Assembly (NCBI GenBank): GCA_002989075.1
Contig: PSQN01000015.1
Span: 744,001 to 808,000, forward strand
Direction: 5' to 3'
Length of the DNA: 64,000 nucleotides
Origin: Arthonia radiata
Lineage: Eukaryota > Ascomycota > Arthoniomycetes > Arthoniales > Arthoniaceae
The translations under genes were made by a program, and so were the position numbers. The notes below the pieces were generated by a model that had not been told where the DNA came from, ran no database searches, and saw only the letters and a program-made list of their open reading frames with translations. This document shows positions 13,222-27,833 of this stretch, in pieces; the stretch's first letter is position 1, and each line of letters starts with the position of its first letter.

Positions 13222-14780
13222 CCGATACTAAGAAGAACGATAAGAAGAAGTCTGGTGGCGGCGGCGGTAGTAGCGGTAGTAGCCGTAGTAATAGCAAGAG
13301 AAAAAAGTATAATATATACCAGATAGTTAGTTATAAAGAGAATATCTGTCGCTATACTTACTCTAAAGACGCTCTTAAGGGTTGAAAGCCGTATAAAAAA
13401 GTAAGTAAGTTTATTAATATTAACCTTAGTAAGGGCAATACCTTTAAAAAGAGGGAACGTCGCGGTAGCGATACTAGTACGATTGCTACGTTTATTGACG
13501 CTATCGACGATATAGTACCGTCTACTGAACTGAATAAGATACGTAATATGTTTACTAAACAGAATTTTGCTATATACCTTACTACTAGACTTGCTACTCG
13601 GTTAAACACAGATTAGCTTATAAACTCTAGAGCATCTAACTATATATATAATAATCTAGGTGCGTTTACTAATCTAGAGCCTTGCTAGGTCGTAGTTTAT
13701 ACCGCTAAAGGCACTATAAATATAACTAAGCGAGGTATAGTCTATATTAAGATATAGAAGACTAACAGAGATATTATCGACTTAAAGCTTATAAACATAC
13801 TATATCTCTCTAGTTTATTCGTTAATTTGCTATTAAGTTATAAGTTATCTGAGTATAGCTTTAGCGTATATATAAGAGAAAATAAGATTGTACGAACGAA
13901 CAGCAACGATAAGCTTATAGAACTAATTAATACTGGTCGCTACTAGATCTTAGACCTTATTAACGGTAGTACGGCTTTAAGCGTATCTTCTGAGACGTAG
14001 TACGTACGCTTTAGGTATATATCCTACAATTACTTATAGAAGACCGCTAAGTAGGTTACTAGCTTAGGTAACAGTATTCTTAAGCCTAATTATAACTACA
14101 GCGCTTATATACAAGGCAAGGCTACCCACTATAACGGTAAGGTACTCTAAAATAGACACAATAAGTTTTTAGGTTTCCTATACCTTAACCTCGTTAGTCC
14201 TATTACGCCGAAGGCGATTGCCAACGATAGTAACACTACCTTAAATATAACAAACAACTATTGCTGTGCGCAGTACTTTTAAAAGCTCGACAGTAAAATA
14301 GATAATGCTGTCTTATTTACGTTTAAGACGTTTAAGATACTTTATAATAAGCAATTAAATTAGAAAATTAAGGGCATTAAGATCGATAACGGTACTAAGT
14401 TTAGTTCGCTTTAGGAATATTGCCTAAGCAAGAATATTTAGGTATATTACTTATCTCCCTATACGCTAGGTAAATATAAAGTCGCGGAGCGAACGAACAG
14501 AATTATTTACAATATAGCTCGTTTAATGCTTATCGGTAGCAAAATGCCGCAGAAGTATTAGAATAAAGCCTATAGTACAGCTATCTATATTCTTAACTGT
14601 ATAGCTACGGTAGCGCTTAATAGCAAGACTCTATATTAAGCCGTTAATAAGGCTTTATAGAAAAAGCGTGTACCGCTAGATATCTCTTATCTACAAGCTT
14701 TTAGTTGTATGGTATATATTACTGTCCCCGTTGCTCGCCGTATCTCTAAGAAGTTTAACTTAAGGGCCTATATTAATAAG

Positions 14781-15252
14781 TATAACGCTGGTCGCTGGGA
14801 GAACCGAACTAAGGCTTACTTGCCTTGTGTGCTTATCGACCTTAATGGTAGGTATCTTGTGTGCTAGAGACTAAAAGGTAGGAGAGGCGAGATAGATTAT
14901 AGAAGGTAAGAGGAGCTTAACTAAAGTAGACAGAAGGTAAAGTATATTACTTAAATATAGTTAAGAAACTTGTATTTAGATATTAAGTTAATAAACTAAA
15001 GTCTATTCTAAGGTCGATTATTAGTTTAGCTATATAGTCTAAGGTATATAGGGAAGTTCCTCTGTGTCTATTAATCTTAATAATGCTTATGTTGGGTTTA
15101 TAAGGAACGTAGACTTTTATAGCCGTCTTGTTCGATAATACCTACAGCGGGTTTATAAGCTTAGTCAGAAATAATGCTGGTAGAGCTAAGATAACTAGCG
15201 GTGGTTAATACTTAGATGTACGCTAGGCCGTCTAGAGCTGGTATCTGTAATA
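14781..15252 (-). repeat. Gypsy-2 LTR (3' LTR in element orientation)
   Basis: 472 bp, same family as the Gypsy-1 LTRs and partner of 28,753-29,224. It abuts the truncated Copia integrase with no matching duplication on the far side. Confidence 0.9.
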
Positions 15253-15357
15253 TAATTCCTCCTCTTCTAGTTAAATTGTTCTTAATTAACCCTTAGCCTT
15301 TTAAACACCTATAAGTTGTATTTTGTCTCTTCTTTTATAACTAATCTGTAAGTCGCT

Positions 15358-16045
15358 ATGCCTCGCATAAAGTCTGTTGCTGCGGGTTCTAATAAAAAGT
15401 ATAGCTAATACCTGTTAATTAAAGCCTGCGGTATTAAAATGCCTCCTTGTTTTAGATGTATGTCGACTAAGAAAAGGTATATAATTTAGTTTAAAAAGGC
15501 GACGTATTCGGTGTATACTTGGAATAAGAAGAGTTATAATTTACGAGTGTCGATAGTAGATAGTATGCCCTATTGTTGTCTTTCTATAATATCTGAAACT
15601 AACTTAGTTGCAGCGCGTTTGGTTTATTCTCAATATTCCTTTTAGTCGGCTGCCCTTTAGTATACAAAACGTTAGTTACGCGCGTTAAAGTCTTAGATAG
15701 TAGCGTTGATTGCGGCTATATAGCGTAACTAATCTAAGGTTCGAAAGTTAAAAGAGAAGGTTAAGAAGACTCGTACACGGGTAGCAGCGAAGTTAGCTTA
15801 AAATAAGTTGTTAAAGCAAGAGGAGTTTACTGCGTCGATAGCTAATAGCGATACATTTAAATGTCTAAGCGGGTTATCTATTAACTTTTAAAGTAACTCC
15901 TACCTAGAGTTAGGTAGTAGTCCTATAACGTAGTAGGCTGGTTTATTTATAGGTAATCTAGGTACCGGCGAGACGTACTAGATAGTAGATTAGGGTGTTA
16001 GTGCTGCTATAACCGACTAATATTTTAGTTCTAATATCGTTAAAT
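15358..16045 (+). pseudogene. Antisense accessory reading frame of Gypsy-2
   Basis: Second copy of the frame seen at 6456 in Gypsy-1, starting with the same ATG context (MPRIKSVAAGSNKKYS) and in the same place, opposite in strand to gag-pol. The cysteine region and Lys/Glu-rich stretch align with the Gypsy-1 copy. Broken; right end approximate. Confidence 0.58.
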
Positions 16046-19000
16046 AGTGTCTTTATAGTTAGTTAGGTTTCGTTTCAGTTTCTATTAATTTTTATGTTCG
16101 GAATATTCTTTCTATTTTATAAGATACTGTTGTTTACCTCGATATTGTCTATAAGCTTAAATCGTTTTAACCTTATACTCGGGTTCTTGATTGTCAGAAA
16201 GAATTTCTAGGTTGAGTCGTTCTGCTTCTCGGAAGTAGATTGGCTCTAATAGCGCTACGTAGAATATAGAATATATTCTTATTGTCTTTAGGAGTTTAAG
16301 TTTAAATGTTATAGGTCTTAATTGCTGTAAGATTTTAAACGGTTTCGTCTTAGTATAGTCGAGTTTCTTGCTTAGTCTAATAGTTTTTATATTTCTTATA
16401 AGCAAGTAAGCTCTTCCCCTCTCTTTTATGCCTATATTTAGGGTAGTTCTCGACTTATTATACTATTTCCTTGTTCATTCGTTAATAAACTTGCTGTTAG
16501 CCTTTAACTACTAATACAGAGTTTTTATATTTGTTGCTATTCGCGTAGCAGTGTCGTTTTCTGTAGTGTTCTGTCGTTGTCTACCTTAAAGAGGGTAATA
16601 GCCGTATAAGGCATAGAACGGTGTTGTCTTGGTTATATCGTTCTTTGTATCGTTGTACGCTGCTTACGCTACTAGTAGTAATTATATCTAGTCGTTTTGC
16701 TGGTAGTTAATATATACCCAAAGATACTGTTCTAGTGTTTAATTTGTTTATTCTGTCTGTTTGTCTGTTTGTAGATAGAATAACGTAGATATTTTCTGTT
16801 TCGTTTCTAGTTGTCGCATTAGAGATATTTAAAATTGTAAGACAAATTTTTAGTCTCTGTCTAAAACAATTCTTTGTGGTTGACTATAGTTAGCTAAGAT
16901 AATCTAAAGGAAGGTATATACTAATTGTTCTAAGTTGCTAGCTTCCCTATAAGATACGAAGTACGCGTACTTTGTTAGTTTGTCGCATATAACTAGAATA
17001 GCGTTGTAAGCTACTTCTGTAAGTAGATCCTTAAAAGTTAGTAACTTAGTAATAAAGTTTAGTAAGACTGTATACTATAGTCTTTCAGGTATCTCTAGTA
17101 GTTGTAGTTTACTGTATAATAAATACCTTGGGTGCTTAGTTCTTGCGCATACGTCGCATTTTTAGATATAATTCTCGATATAGTGTCTAATTCTCGGGAT
17201 ATAATAGATTTGTATAATCTTTTTAATAGTGTTATTAATACCTTTATGTCCTTTCGTTGGGTTATTGTAGAAGTTACTAATAATATATTGGATTAGATTC
17301 CTTAGAACGTAGATTTTGCCTTAGAATTCGTAATAGCCCTTATTGTTCTTAGTTAATCCTAGGTATCGTTTCTCGTTTTTCTAGTAGGTCTTAGGGTCGT
17401 TTAGAATGTCTAGGATTTAGCTGTCTGGTTCGATAATAAACTTGGTTGTTATAGCCAATTAATTGTATCTAATCTTATTATTGTGTTCTTGAAATATTGT
17501 GTGCTCGACGTAGTCCTTGTTATTAAGGTAATTTAGACGTCGGCTTAAAGCGTCGGCTCTATTGTTCTTAAAACCTTTTTTGTAGGTAATAATAAAGTTG
17601 TATAGAGCTATAGTTTTTAACTATCTGTCTTGTCTGCAGTTAAGTTTCTTTATTGTTATAAAGTAAGTTAGGTTCTTGTAGTCTATATATACTATAATTA
17701 TATAGTTTGCTCCTTTTAGGTAAGCTCGCTATATCTCGAATGCTGCTATAATAGCTAAGAGCTCTTTATTGTAAATATTATAGTTCTGTTCTGTAAATAA
17801 TATTTTTCTTAAGTAGAAAGCTACTGGTCTAAGCTTTCTTTTCTTATTATTTTAACTTATATATACTCTAATCGTATAGTCTAACGCGTCTGTTTCTATA
17901 ATAATAGGTAGGTTAGAGTCGAATATTGCTAATACGGGCCCGATCTTAAAAGCTTTCTTAAGCTCTTTAAATACTAATTGTTCTTTCTACGTTTAAGAGA
18001 ATTCTATCGATTGTTTTGTCTATTAAGACAGCGGTGCTGTAATTCGATTAAAGTTAGATATCTATCGCCTATAGTAGTTAGCAAAACTAAGAAACTGTTG
18101 CAATTGTTTTATATTCTTTAGTATAGACTAGGTTAGAATAAATTAGATTTTTAAATCTTTTATTTAAAGACTGTGCTCAGTAATTATAAATCTAAGAAAT
18201 TCGACGGATTGTTAGTAAAACTAAGTTTTCTCGATATTAATTTGTAAATCGGTACGCGCTAATCTTTCTAATACCTTTTTAATATATTTTTATATTCTTC
18301 TAGTATACAGCTATATACTAAGATATCGTTTAGATAAGTAGTTATAAATATATCTAGGTAATTACTAAGTATGTTGTTAATTAGCTTCTAAAATAATACT
18401 AGTACGTTTATTAGCCCAAAGAATATAACGCAATACTCAAAAAGTCTGTGTTTAGTACAGAAGGCTGTTTTTTATTCTTTACCTTCCTTTATACGGATTA
18501 GGTTATATACTCTTTATAGGTTAAACTTAGTAAACTATTGTACGTCGTACAATCGGTCTGTTATTTCGTCGATACGTAGTAAAGAGTATTAGTTTTTAAT
18601 AGTTACTCCGTTTAGTTGTCTATAATCTACGTAAAGTCGTAGTTTACTATTCTTTTTTGGTACGAAGAGTATTGGGTATCCGGCTAGTAATGTTAATTCC
18701 TAGATAAATCCTTTCTTAAGATTCTTGTCGAAATAGTCGCGGAGCGCTTAATTTTCTGCTTCTAATAGAGAGTATATTAGACCGAATATTGGCGTCTTAC
18801 CTTCTTATAAAGGTATTGTATAATTCTACAGTTTGTATTCTAAGAGAGCTAAGTCTGGCTTAGCTTCCTTAAATAGATATCGAAATTAATTGTATTTCTT
18901 AAGTACTTTAGTAATTAACTAAGTACTTGTTGTCGTATAAAATCGTTAACGTACAGTCGTCTCTTGTTTATACTTACGTATAGTTAGCTACAGACAAAAT

Positions 19001-20994
19001 ACTACGTTAGACTTCTTTTATAGAATATCTAAGTATTGGAGTATAGTAGTACTAATCTACGTAAGTTCTTTATCGTGCTTCTTATTTTTACTACTAAAAA
19101 TAGCTTATAAAGTATTTATTCTGTAGAACGACTCTTATTTAGAGTGCTTATATCTAGTAAAGAGGAGTTTCTTAGTTCTTTAATCTACTTTTAGGTTATA
19201 TTGTTGCAACTAAGGTATATTTAGTATAGCGTAGTACTAGTTAATATCTATAATATTATAAGTAATTTCTTCTTAATAGTCCTTAATTATTATATCTATT
19301 AGCGAAGTCTTGTAGTTAACTCTTTTCTCTGCTCTTTAGAATTTAAACAGTATATAGGGTAATTTCTTCTTTTATGTTTGTATCTAATACTTCTTAACAT
19401 AGCGTATTGAGATAAAGTTGCCTATTGCGCCTAAATTAATTATAATTTTAATGTTTCTGTAGTTTATTGTTACCTAAGTATATAGGTATATTCTATAAAT
19501 AGCTAAGCTTGTATAGAGCTAGACTTTTAAAGGATTTAACTGTTAAACAGGCCGGTACTACTACCCTTAAAGCAGTCGGCTTAGTCTTTTTTCTGTTAAT
19601 CGTATACGTTCTAGAGTATTTTAAGTACTAAAACCTATTGTCGGTTAATTTGCTATAAGAATTCCTATATAAGGTGTCTTAGTACTACTTTTATTATAAC
19701 GTCTAGTTTATTATTTACGATCTCTGCTTTAATTATATAACTATCGCTAGTTAAAACCTATCGTGTCTGTAGGTTGTATATTGTTAGTCGAAGATATTAG
19801 TACTAACTATATAATTCTAAACCCTTAATAAGGTGGTTTACTAGTTGTCGTAGGCGTAAGTAAATATATCTCAGAATATTGTTAATTTCTCTATTAGTAC
19901 TTAACTTCCTCTCGTAGAAGGCTAACTAACAAAGTCTCTATATTATTTCTTCCCAATAAATTAGAGTTTGCTCTTTCTAGTTAGTATTGTCCTTAAGAGA
20001 GGATTCTATACTATTAGAATCTATATTTTTATCTTTAAGTTGTTGTCTTGTCTATAACGTATCGTAGCTGCTATCTTGCTTAGCTTCTATAGTCTGTTCT
20101 TTCTTAAATTCCTCTTAGGTTTCTAGGTAAGGTAACTTAGGTTGTCCTTAGGTAAGGCCTAGTTCTTGTATCAAACCTTGTTTCGAAAATATCGGTTTCT
20201 TTGGCTACTATCTTAACTCTAGTTTATTAGATTCGTAAGTCGTATAATTATTGTTGTAGCACACGGTCTAGAATAGTGTTTTGTGTAGTATAATGATACT
20301 CTATATCTAATGCCTTAGAATAGTGCCGTTAATGTTGTTCTAGTTCTGTAGATTTTATTGTTTCTATTTTATTTGTTGTTCCTTTGTCTCTTCTTATAAC
20401 TTACTGTCTGTATCCCAGTTCTTATATAAATTAAACAAGTTTAGCTTGTTGTACTTCTCGTTGGAAGTAACCTAGTAAGTGTCTTTCTGTATTTAAGTAG
20501 TTATATTAAACGATTGTCGTAGAAAACGGGGTCTCTAAGATCGATTGTTGTTTCTATTTCTACTAGTACTATTAAACTATTATTTCTTGAAACGGCATTC
20601 TTTAACTTAATAACCTAGCTTTTTGTAATATAAGCATAGCTTGTTCTTTATTCTATGTTCTCGTTCCTAATTGTTTAGTTTCCCTCAGGGCTTTATAAAA
20701 TCTAATTCTATTGGATTACCCCAGTCTTGTCGTAAGTTTGCTCGATTCTTTGTTCTATAGAATCTATTAGTAGGGTTACCTTTCTTTTTTATTTGTCTTT
20801 TGAAGTTGCTGTCGTCGATCTCCTTTACTCGTTCTATAAACTTTTCTAGTTCAGTAAACTTTTCTCTACGGATATAGATAATTTCCTTAATATAGTCCTT
20901 TAAGCCTTTATAGAAGGCGTCGACTAGAGATTCTTTATTCTATTTGGTTTAGTTAGCATATTACAGGAACTTAGCGGCGTATCGGCTAGCCGGT

Positions 20995-21444
20995 TGTTAC
21001 GATCTTACTATATTAGACTAGTACAGGGCTAAGCGCAGCCAGCCTCATTAGAGCATTATATAGTATATCCGACGCCTTCAATATAGCAACGTCGGCAACG
21101 TCGCTATATCGCAATAGAATTCCGACCACGCGATAAAGAAAGTATTAGGACCGTTAAATACAAGAAAACGTACCTTTGTACCTTAGACTATATAGCTAGA
21201 CTAATAACCGACCTTAAAATAGACTTTAGTCTGTTAACTTAATATCTAAATATAAGTTCCTTAACTATATTTAAGTAACGTACTTTACCTTCTATCTACT
21301 TTAGTTAAGCCCCTCTTACCTTCTATAATTTATCTCGCCTTTCCTGTCTTTTAGTCTCTAGCACACAAAATACCTACTACTAAGGTTAATAAGTACACAA
21401 GGTAAGTAAGCCTTAGTTTAGTTTTTCTAGCGACTGGCGTTATA
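20995..21444 (+). repeat. Gypsy-3 5' LTR
   Basis: 450 bp, matching 27,834-28,283. Preceded by the duplication CCGGT. Its inner part (from about 21,170) resembles the inverted Gypsy-1 LTR, while the first 170 or so bases do not. Confidence 0.93.
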
Positions 21445-24400
21445 CTTTAATAAACTCGCTATAAAAGTAGAGAAAGTAGATTAGTTATATCTACCTCTTT
21501 AGTACCCAATAGCCGCAACACTACAAATAAGTTAGCCAACAGGATAGCTAGTACGAGTAAGATATCGAACGTTAATATTAAGATAGAAAAAAGCTTCTTA
21601 GATAAACGTTTTAAAGTTACTTTATTCTTAATACGCTTAGCTATATACTTTAAAACTTATAAAGACTAGTTCCTAAACGACACTACTATAGTTCTATTTG
21701 CTACCTCTTATATAGATAGAGATGCCTACAAGTAGGTTGAGTATTACCTCAACGACTTTTTATTTACTCTAATAAAGAGTAGACGCGAGGACACCGATAA
21801 GTTCTTTACTAGCTTTACCTTCTTTTAGAAGAAGCTTCGTAAAATCTTTAGATAGACTAACGCTAGACGCGTTGCTACTAGGAAGCTTAGAAACCTTAAG
21901 CAAATAGGACCAGCGAGCAGGTACGCCGCTAAATTCATACAGTATGCTAATTAAACAGAATAGAACAAAAAACCTCTTATTAAGACCTTTTACGAAGGAC
22001 TTAAGAACTATATTAAGAAAATAATTTATATTCGTAGAGAGAAGTTTAACGATCTCGACAGCTTTATATAGCGAGCAAAGGAAATCGACGACAGCAACTT
22101 TAAAAGACAGATAGAAAAGAAAGGTAACCCTACTAATAGGTTCTACGGAGCAAAGAATCGAGCAAACTTACAACAAGACCGAGGCGATCCAATAGAGTTA
22201 GATTTCACAAAGCCTCGAGAAAAACTAAACAATCAGAAAAGGGAACATAGAATAAAGAATAAGTTATACTTATATTGCGGGAAACTAGAGCATTAAGTTA
22301 AGGAATACTGTTTTAAGAAACAACAGTTTAACAGTACCGAACGAAGTAGGCACAATCGATCTTAGAAACCCCGCTTTCCGCGACAATAGTTCAATATAAC
22401 TATCTAGACATAGGAGAACAATAGTCGCAACAAGGTAATAAAATTACTAGCGGCCTTCTCCGACCAATAATATATAAGCCTAATTAGAAATTATCCTATT
22501 TAAGAGTTAGGTCTCTTACTAAGGATTAACTAGAACTAGTACGAGTACGTTACCAGACTAACTAAGAAGCAGAAGAACACCTACTAGAGCGCCTTCTATA
22601 ACCTAAACGATACTTACTAGGTTACTTCCAATAAAAAGTACAACGAACTAAACTTATTTAACTTATACAAAAACTGGGATACGGACAGCGAGTTATAGAA
22701 AGAAACAAAAGAACGACAAATAAAATAGGAAAAACAAAACCTATAGAATTAAAATAACATTAACCGTACTATTCCGAGGTATTAGATATAGAGTACCGTT
22801 ATACTATACAAAATACTATTCTAGACCGCGTACTACAACGATAACTATACAATCTACAAATCTAACAAATTAGAGTTAAAATAGTAGCTAAAGAAACCGA
22901 TATCTCTAAAATAAGGTTCGATACAAGAACTAGGCCTTATCCGAGGACGACCTAGGTTACCTTACCTAGAAACCTAGAAAAAATTTAAGGAAGAATAGAC
23001 CGTAGAAGCTAAGTAAGATAGCAGCTACGATGCGTTATAGACAAAATAACGACTTAAAGACAAAAATATAGATTCTAATAGTACAGAATTCTCTCTCGAA
23101 AATAATACTAACTAGAAAGAGCAAACCTTAATTCGTTGGGAAGGAATAATATAGAGACTCTGTTAGTTAGCCTTCTACGAGAGAAAGTTAAGTACTAATA
23201 GAGAAATTAACAATATTCTGGGATATATTTACTTATACCTACAACGACTAGTAAACTACCTTATTAAGGGTCTAGAATTGTATAGTCAGTACTAATATCT
23301 TTAACTAACAATATATAATTTATAGACACAACGAGTTGTAATTAGTAATAGTTGTATAATTAAAGTAGAGATCGTAAACAATAAACTAAACGTTATAATA
23401 AAAATAGTACTAAAACACCTTATATAGGAATTCTTATAGTAAATTAATCGATAATAGGTTCTAGTACCTAAAATACTCTAGAACGTATATAATCGACAGA
23501 AAAAAGACTAGACCGACTACTTTAAGAGCAGTAGTACCGGTCCGTTCAACGGTTAGACCCTCTAGGAGTCTAGCTCTATATAAGCTCGACTACCTATAAA
23601 ACATATCTATATATTTGAGCAATAATAAACTACAGGAACATTAAAATTATAATCGATTCTAGCGTAATAGGCAACTTTATCTTAATATACTATGTCGAGA
23701 AGTACTAAATATAAACATAAAAGAAGAAATTACTCTACGTACTGTTTAGATTCTAAGGAGCAGAAGGAAGAGTCGACTATAAGACTTTACTAATAAGTAT
23801 AATAATTAAGAACTATTAAGAAGAAATTACTTATAATATTGTAGATATTAACTAGTACTACGCTGTACTAAGTATACCTTAGTTACAACAATATAACCTA
23901 AAAATAGATTAAAGAACTAAGAAACTCCTCTTTACTAGGTATAAGCACTCTAAACAAGAGTCGTTCTACGAAACAGACACTTTATAAGCTATTTTTAGTA
24001 GTAAGGATAAGGAGCGCGATAAGAAACTTACGTAGGTTAGTATTACTATACTCCGACACTTAGATATTCTATAAGAGGAGTCTAATGTAGTATCTTGTCT
24101 ATAGCTAACTACACGCAAGTATAAATAAGAGACGACTGTACATTAACGATTCTATACGACAACAAGTACTTAGTTAATTACTAAGATACCCGAGAAATAC
24201 AATTAATTCTAATATCTATTCGAGAAAGCTAAGCTAAACTTAGCTCTCTTAGAATATAAACCGTAAGATTATACAATACCTTTATAAGAAGGTAAGACAC
24301 CAACATTCGGTCTAATATACTCTCTATTAGAAGTAGAAAATTAAGCGCTTTACGACTATCTTAACAAAAACCTTAAGAAAGGATTTATCTAGAAATTAAA

Positions 24401-27239
24401 ATTACTAGCCGAATATCTAATACTCTTCGTACTAAAAAAGAATAGTAAACTACGACTCTACGTAGACTATAGACAATTAAACAGAGTAACTATTAAAAAC
24501 CGATACTTACTACTACGTATCGACGAAATTATAGATCGACTATATAACGTACAGTAGTTTACTAAGTTTAACCTATAAAGAGCCTATAACTTAATCTATA
24601 TAAAGAAAGGCGAAGAATAGAAAACGGCCTTCTATATCAGATACAAACTTTTTAAGTACTGCGTTATACTCTTTAGGCTAATAAACGTACTAGCATCATT
24701 TTAGAAACTAATTAACAATACGCTTAGTAATTATCTAAACTTATTTATAACTGCTTATCTAAACGATATTCTAGTATACAGCTGTATACTAGAAGAATAT
24801 AAGAAACATATTAAGAAGGTATTAGAAAGATTAGCGCGTATCGATTTATAAATCGATATCAAGAAAACCTAGTTTTACTAACAATCCGTCGAATTTCTTA
24901 GATTTATAATTACCGAGCATAGTCTCTAAATAAAAGATTTAAAGATCTAATTCGTTCTAACTTAGCCTATATTAAAGAATATAAAACAATTACAATAGTT
25001 TCTTAGTTTTGCTAACTACTATAGGTAGTAGATATTTAACTTTAGCCGAATTATAGTACCGCTGTTTTAACAGACAAAACAATCGATAGAATTTTTCTAG
25101 ACGTAAAAAGAACAATTAGTATTTAAAGAGCTTAAAAAAGCTTTTAAGATCGAGCCCGTACTAGCAATATTCGACCCTAACCTACCAATTATTATCGAAA
25201 TAGACGCGTTAGACTATACGATTGGAGCATATATAAGTTAAAACAATAAGGAAGGAAAGCTTAGACCGGTAGCTTTCTACTTAAGAAAAATATTACTTAC
25301 AGAATAAAACTACGACATTTATAATAAAGAGCTTTTAGCTATTATAGCAGCATTTAAAATATAGCGAGCTTACCTAAAAGAAGCAAACTATACAATTATA
25401 GTATATATAGACTATAAAAATCTAACTTACTTTATAACAATAAAGAAACTTAACTGCAGACAAGTTAGATAGTTAGAAACTATAGCTCTATACGACTTTA
25501 TTATTACCTACAAAAAGGGTTCCGAGAACGATAGAGCGGACGCTCTAAGCCGACGACCCGATTACCTTAATAACAAGGAACACGTCGAGCATACAATATT
25601 CTAAGAATATAACAACGAGATTAGATACAATTAACTAGCTATAATAACAGAGTTTGTTATCGAACCGAACAGCTAAATTTAAAATATTCTAAACGACCTA
25701 GAGATCTATTAATTAAACAAGAAACAATACCTAGATCTAACTAAGAACAATAAGAGCTACTACGAATTTTAAGGCAAAATCTATGTTCTAAGAAACCTAA
25801 TCCGATACGTTATTAATAACTTCTACGATAGCCCAACAAAAGGACATAAAGATATCGATAATACTATAGAGAAGATTACTAGAAGCTACTATATCTCAAG
25901 AATCTAGCACTACGTCGAGAATTATATTCGAGAATACGATATATACGCAAGAACTAAGCACGCAAGGTATTTACTATACGGTAAACTATAGCCACTAAAG
26001 ATACCTAAGAGGCTATAATATATAGTCTTACTAGACTTTATAACTAAACTACTAATATCTAAGAATCTACTTATAGAAGTAGCTTACGACGCTATCCTCG
26101 TTATATACAATAAACTAACAAAATACGCGTATTTTGTACCTTACAAGGAAGCTAGTAACTTAGAACAACTAGTATATACCTTCCTTCAGATTATCTTAGT
26201 TAACTATAGTTAACCACAAAAAATTGTCTTAGACAGAGACCGGAAATTTGTCTTACGGTTCTAAACATCTCTAATGCAATAACTAAAGACTAAATAAAAA
26301 ATATTAATATTATTCTATCTACAAATAGACAGACAAACAGAACGAACAAATTAAACACTAGAGCAGTATCTCTGAGCATACATTAACTATCAGTAGAACG
26401 ACTAGGTACAATTACTGTCGGTAGCACAAGCAGCGCACAACGATACCAAGAACGATATAACTAAAACAACTCCGTTCTACGCCTTTTATAGCTATTACCC
26501 TCTTTAGAGCAGACAACTTTAAAATACTACCGAAAACGAGACAGCTATGTAAATAGCTACAAACATAAAAAGCCTGCACCGGTAGCTAAAGTTTGATAGT
26601 AAGTTTATTAACGAACGAACAAGACGATAGTATAACAAATTAAGAACTACCCTAAATATAAGCATAAAAGAGGGGGAAAGAGCTTACTTACTTATAAGAA
26701 ACTTAAAAACTATTAGACTAAGCAAGAAACTCGACTATACTAAGACGAAACCGTTTAAAATCTTACAGCAATTAGGACCTATAACATTTAAACTAGAACT
26801 CCTAAAGATAATAAGAATATATTCTATATTCTACGTAGCGCTGTTAAAACTAGCCTACTCCCAAGACATAGAACGACCTAACCTAGAAATCCTTTCTAAC
26901 AATTAGAAACCCGAGTACGAGGTCGAAATAGTTTAAGCTTATAGATAATATCGAGGTAAACAACAGTATCTTATAAAGTAGAAAGGATATCTTAAACATA
27001 AAAACCAATAAAAACTAGAATAAAATCTAACTAACTATAAAGACACTATTTAACGATACTAAGACTAAAATATTAATCGGTCGTAGTAGTACTAACACCC
27101 TAATCTACTATCTAGTACGCCTCGCTAGTATCTAGATTACCTATAAACAAACTAGTTTACTATGTTAGTAGCCTACTACCTAACTCTAGATACAGATTAT
27201 TACAGAAATTTATACTTAGGCTACTTAGTACGTCTATAA

Positions 27240-27745
27240 TATTACTACTAGACATAGTCGCCAACCATTCTTCTTTAAATAATATATTATTCTAATCTAT
27301 TTTATTCTGCGCCTAGACGCGCAACCTTTCGAGCTCCTTCTTCGAATTTACAACCGCCGCTTTAACAGCTTCGCGCTGTCTTTTTGCCGCACAAACAAAT
27401 TCCTTTTCTTCTACTAAACGCTTACGCTGCTCCTAAAGAGTATCCGACACTCGTAAGTATTAAGAACGGATACTCTAAGCTAAAATAAATAAGTTAAAAT
27501 AATACAGAAAATAAACGTAAAGTGAGGACTAACCGTTCTTCAACGATAAATGAACGTCGCACGACTTCTTATCGCGAATATATATAAAACACAATACCTT
27601 CCCAGACTTTAGTATATACTTCTTACTTAGGTAAGAGCAACAGAAATATAGAGATATCTCTTAATTATAGACTTTAACAAGAATAGTATTAATCTTAAGC
27701 GCTTTATTAGCGTTAAAGACTTTCTTAACTTTAAGTATAATAACT
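27240..27745 (-). pseudogene. Antisense accessory reading frame of Gypsy-3
   Basis: Between the chromodomain and the 3' LTR, on the strand opposite to gag-pol, as in Gypsy-1 and Gypsy-2. A cysteine-containing block ending in FIYIRDKKSCDV aligns with CSVCTRDRKSY of Gypsy-1, and is followed by a Lys/Arg/Glu/Ala-rich stretch (RKRLVEEKEFVCAAKRQRE) that looks like a coiled coil. No clear start codon; ends approximate. Broken. Confidence 0.52.
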
Positions 27746-27833
27746 TACAAAACTAGATTTATTATAGAAAAACAACAAGGTTTTAATGTCTCTAGGACCG
27801 TTAAGGACGACTAGCCTTAAAGAGGAGACCTTG

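Larger units (their letters stand above)
5141..14780 (+). mobile_element. Ty1/Copia retrotransposon, broken and incomplete, split by Gypsy-1
   Basis: Fossil on the plus strand in two pieces. A gag-like piece at about 5,150-5,877 has the LNGSENYQQWQQNI motif of Copia gag. A second piece at 13,222-14,780 carries a Gly/Ser/Lys-rich gag end, an aspartic-protease region and an integrase core (around 14,140-14,700, including KGIKIDNGTKF). The pieces are separated by Gypsy-1, flanked by the 5-bp duplication CCGAT (5,873-5,877 and 13,222-13,226). The reverse transcriptase/RNase H half and a 3' LTR are absent: the element stops where Gypsy-2 begins. No LTR pair is seen. It is heavily RIP-mutated with many breaks, and is older than both Gypsy insertions. 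Confidence 0.8.
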
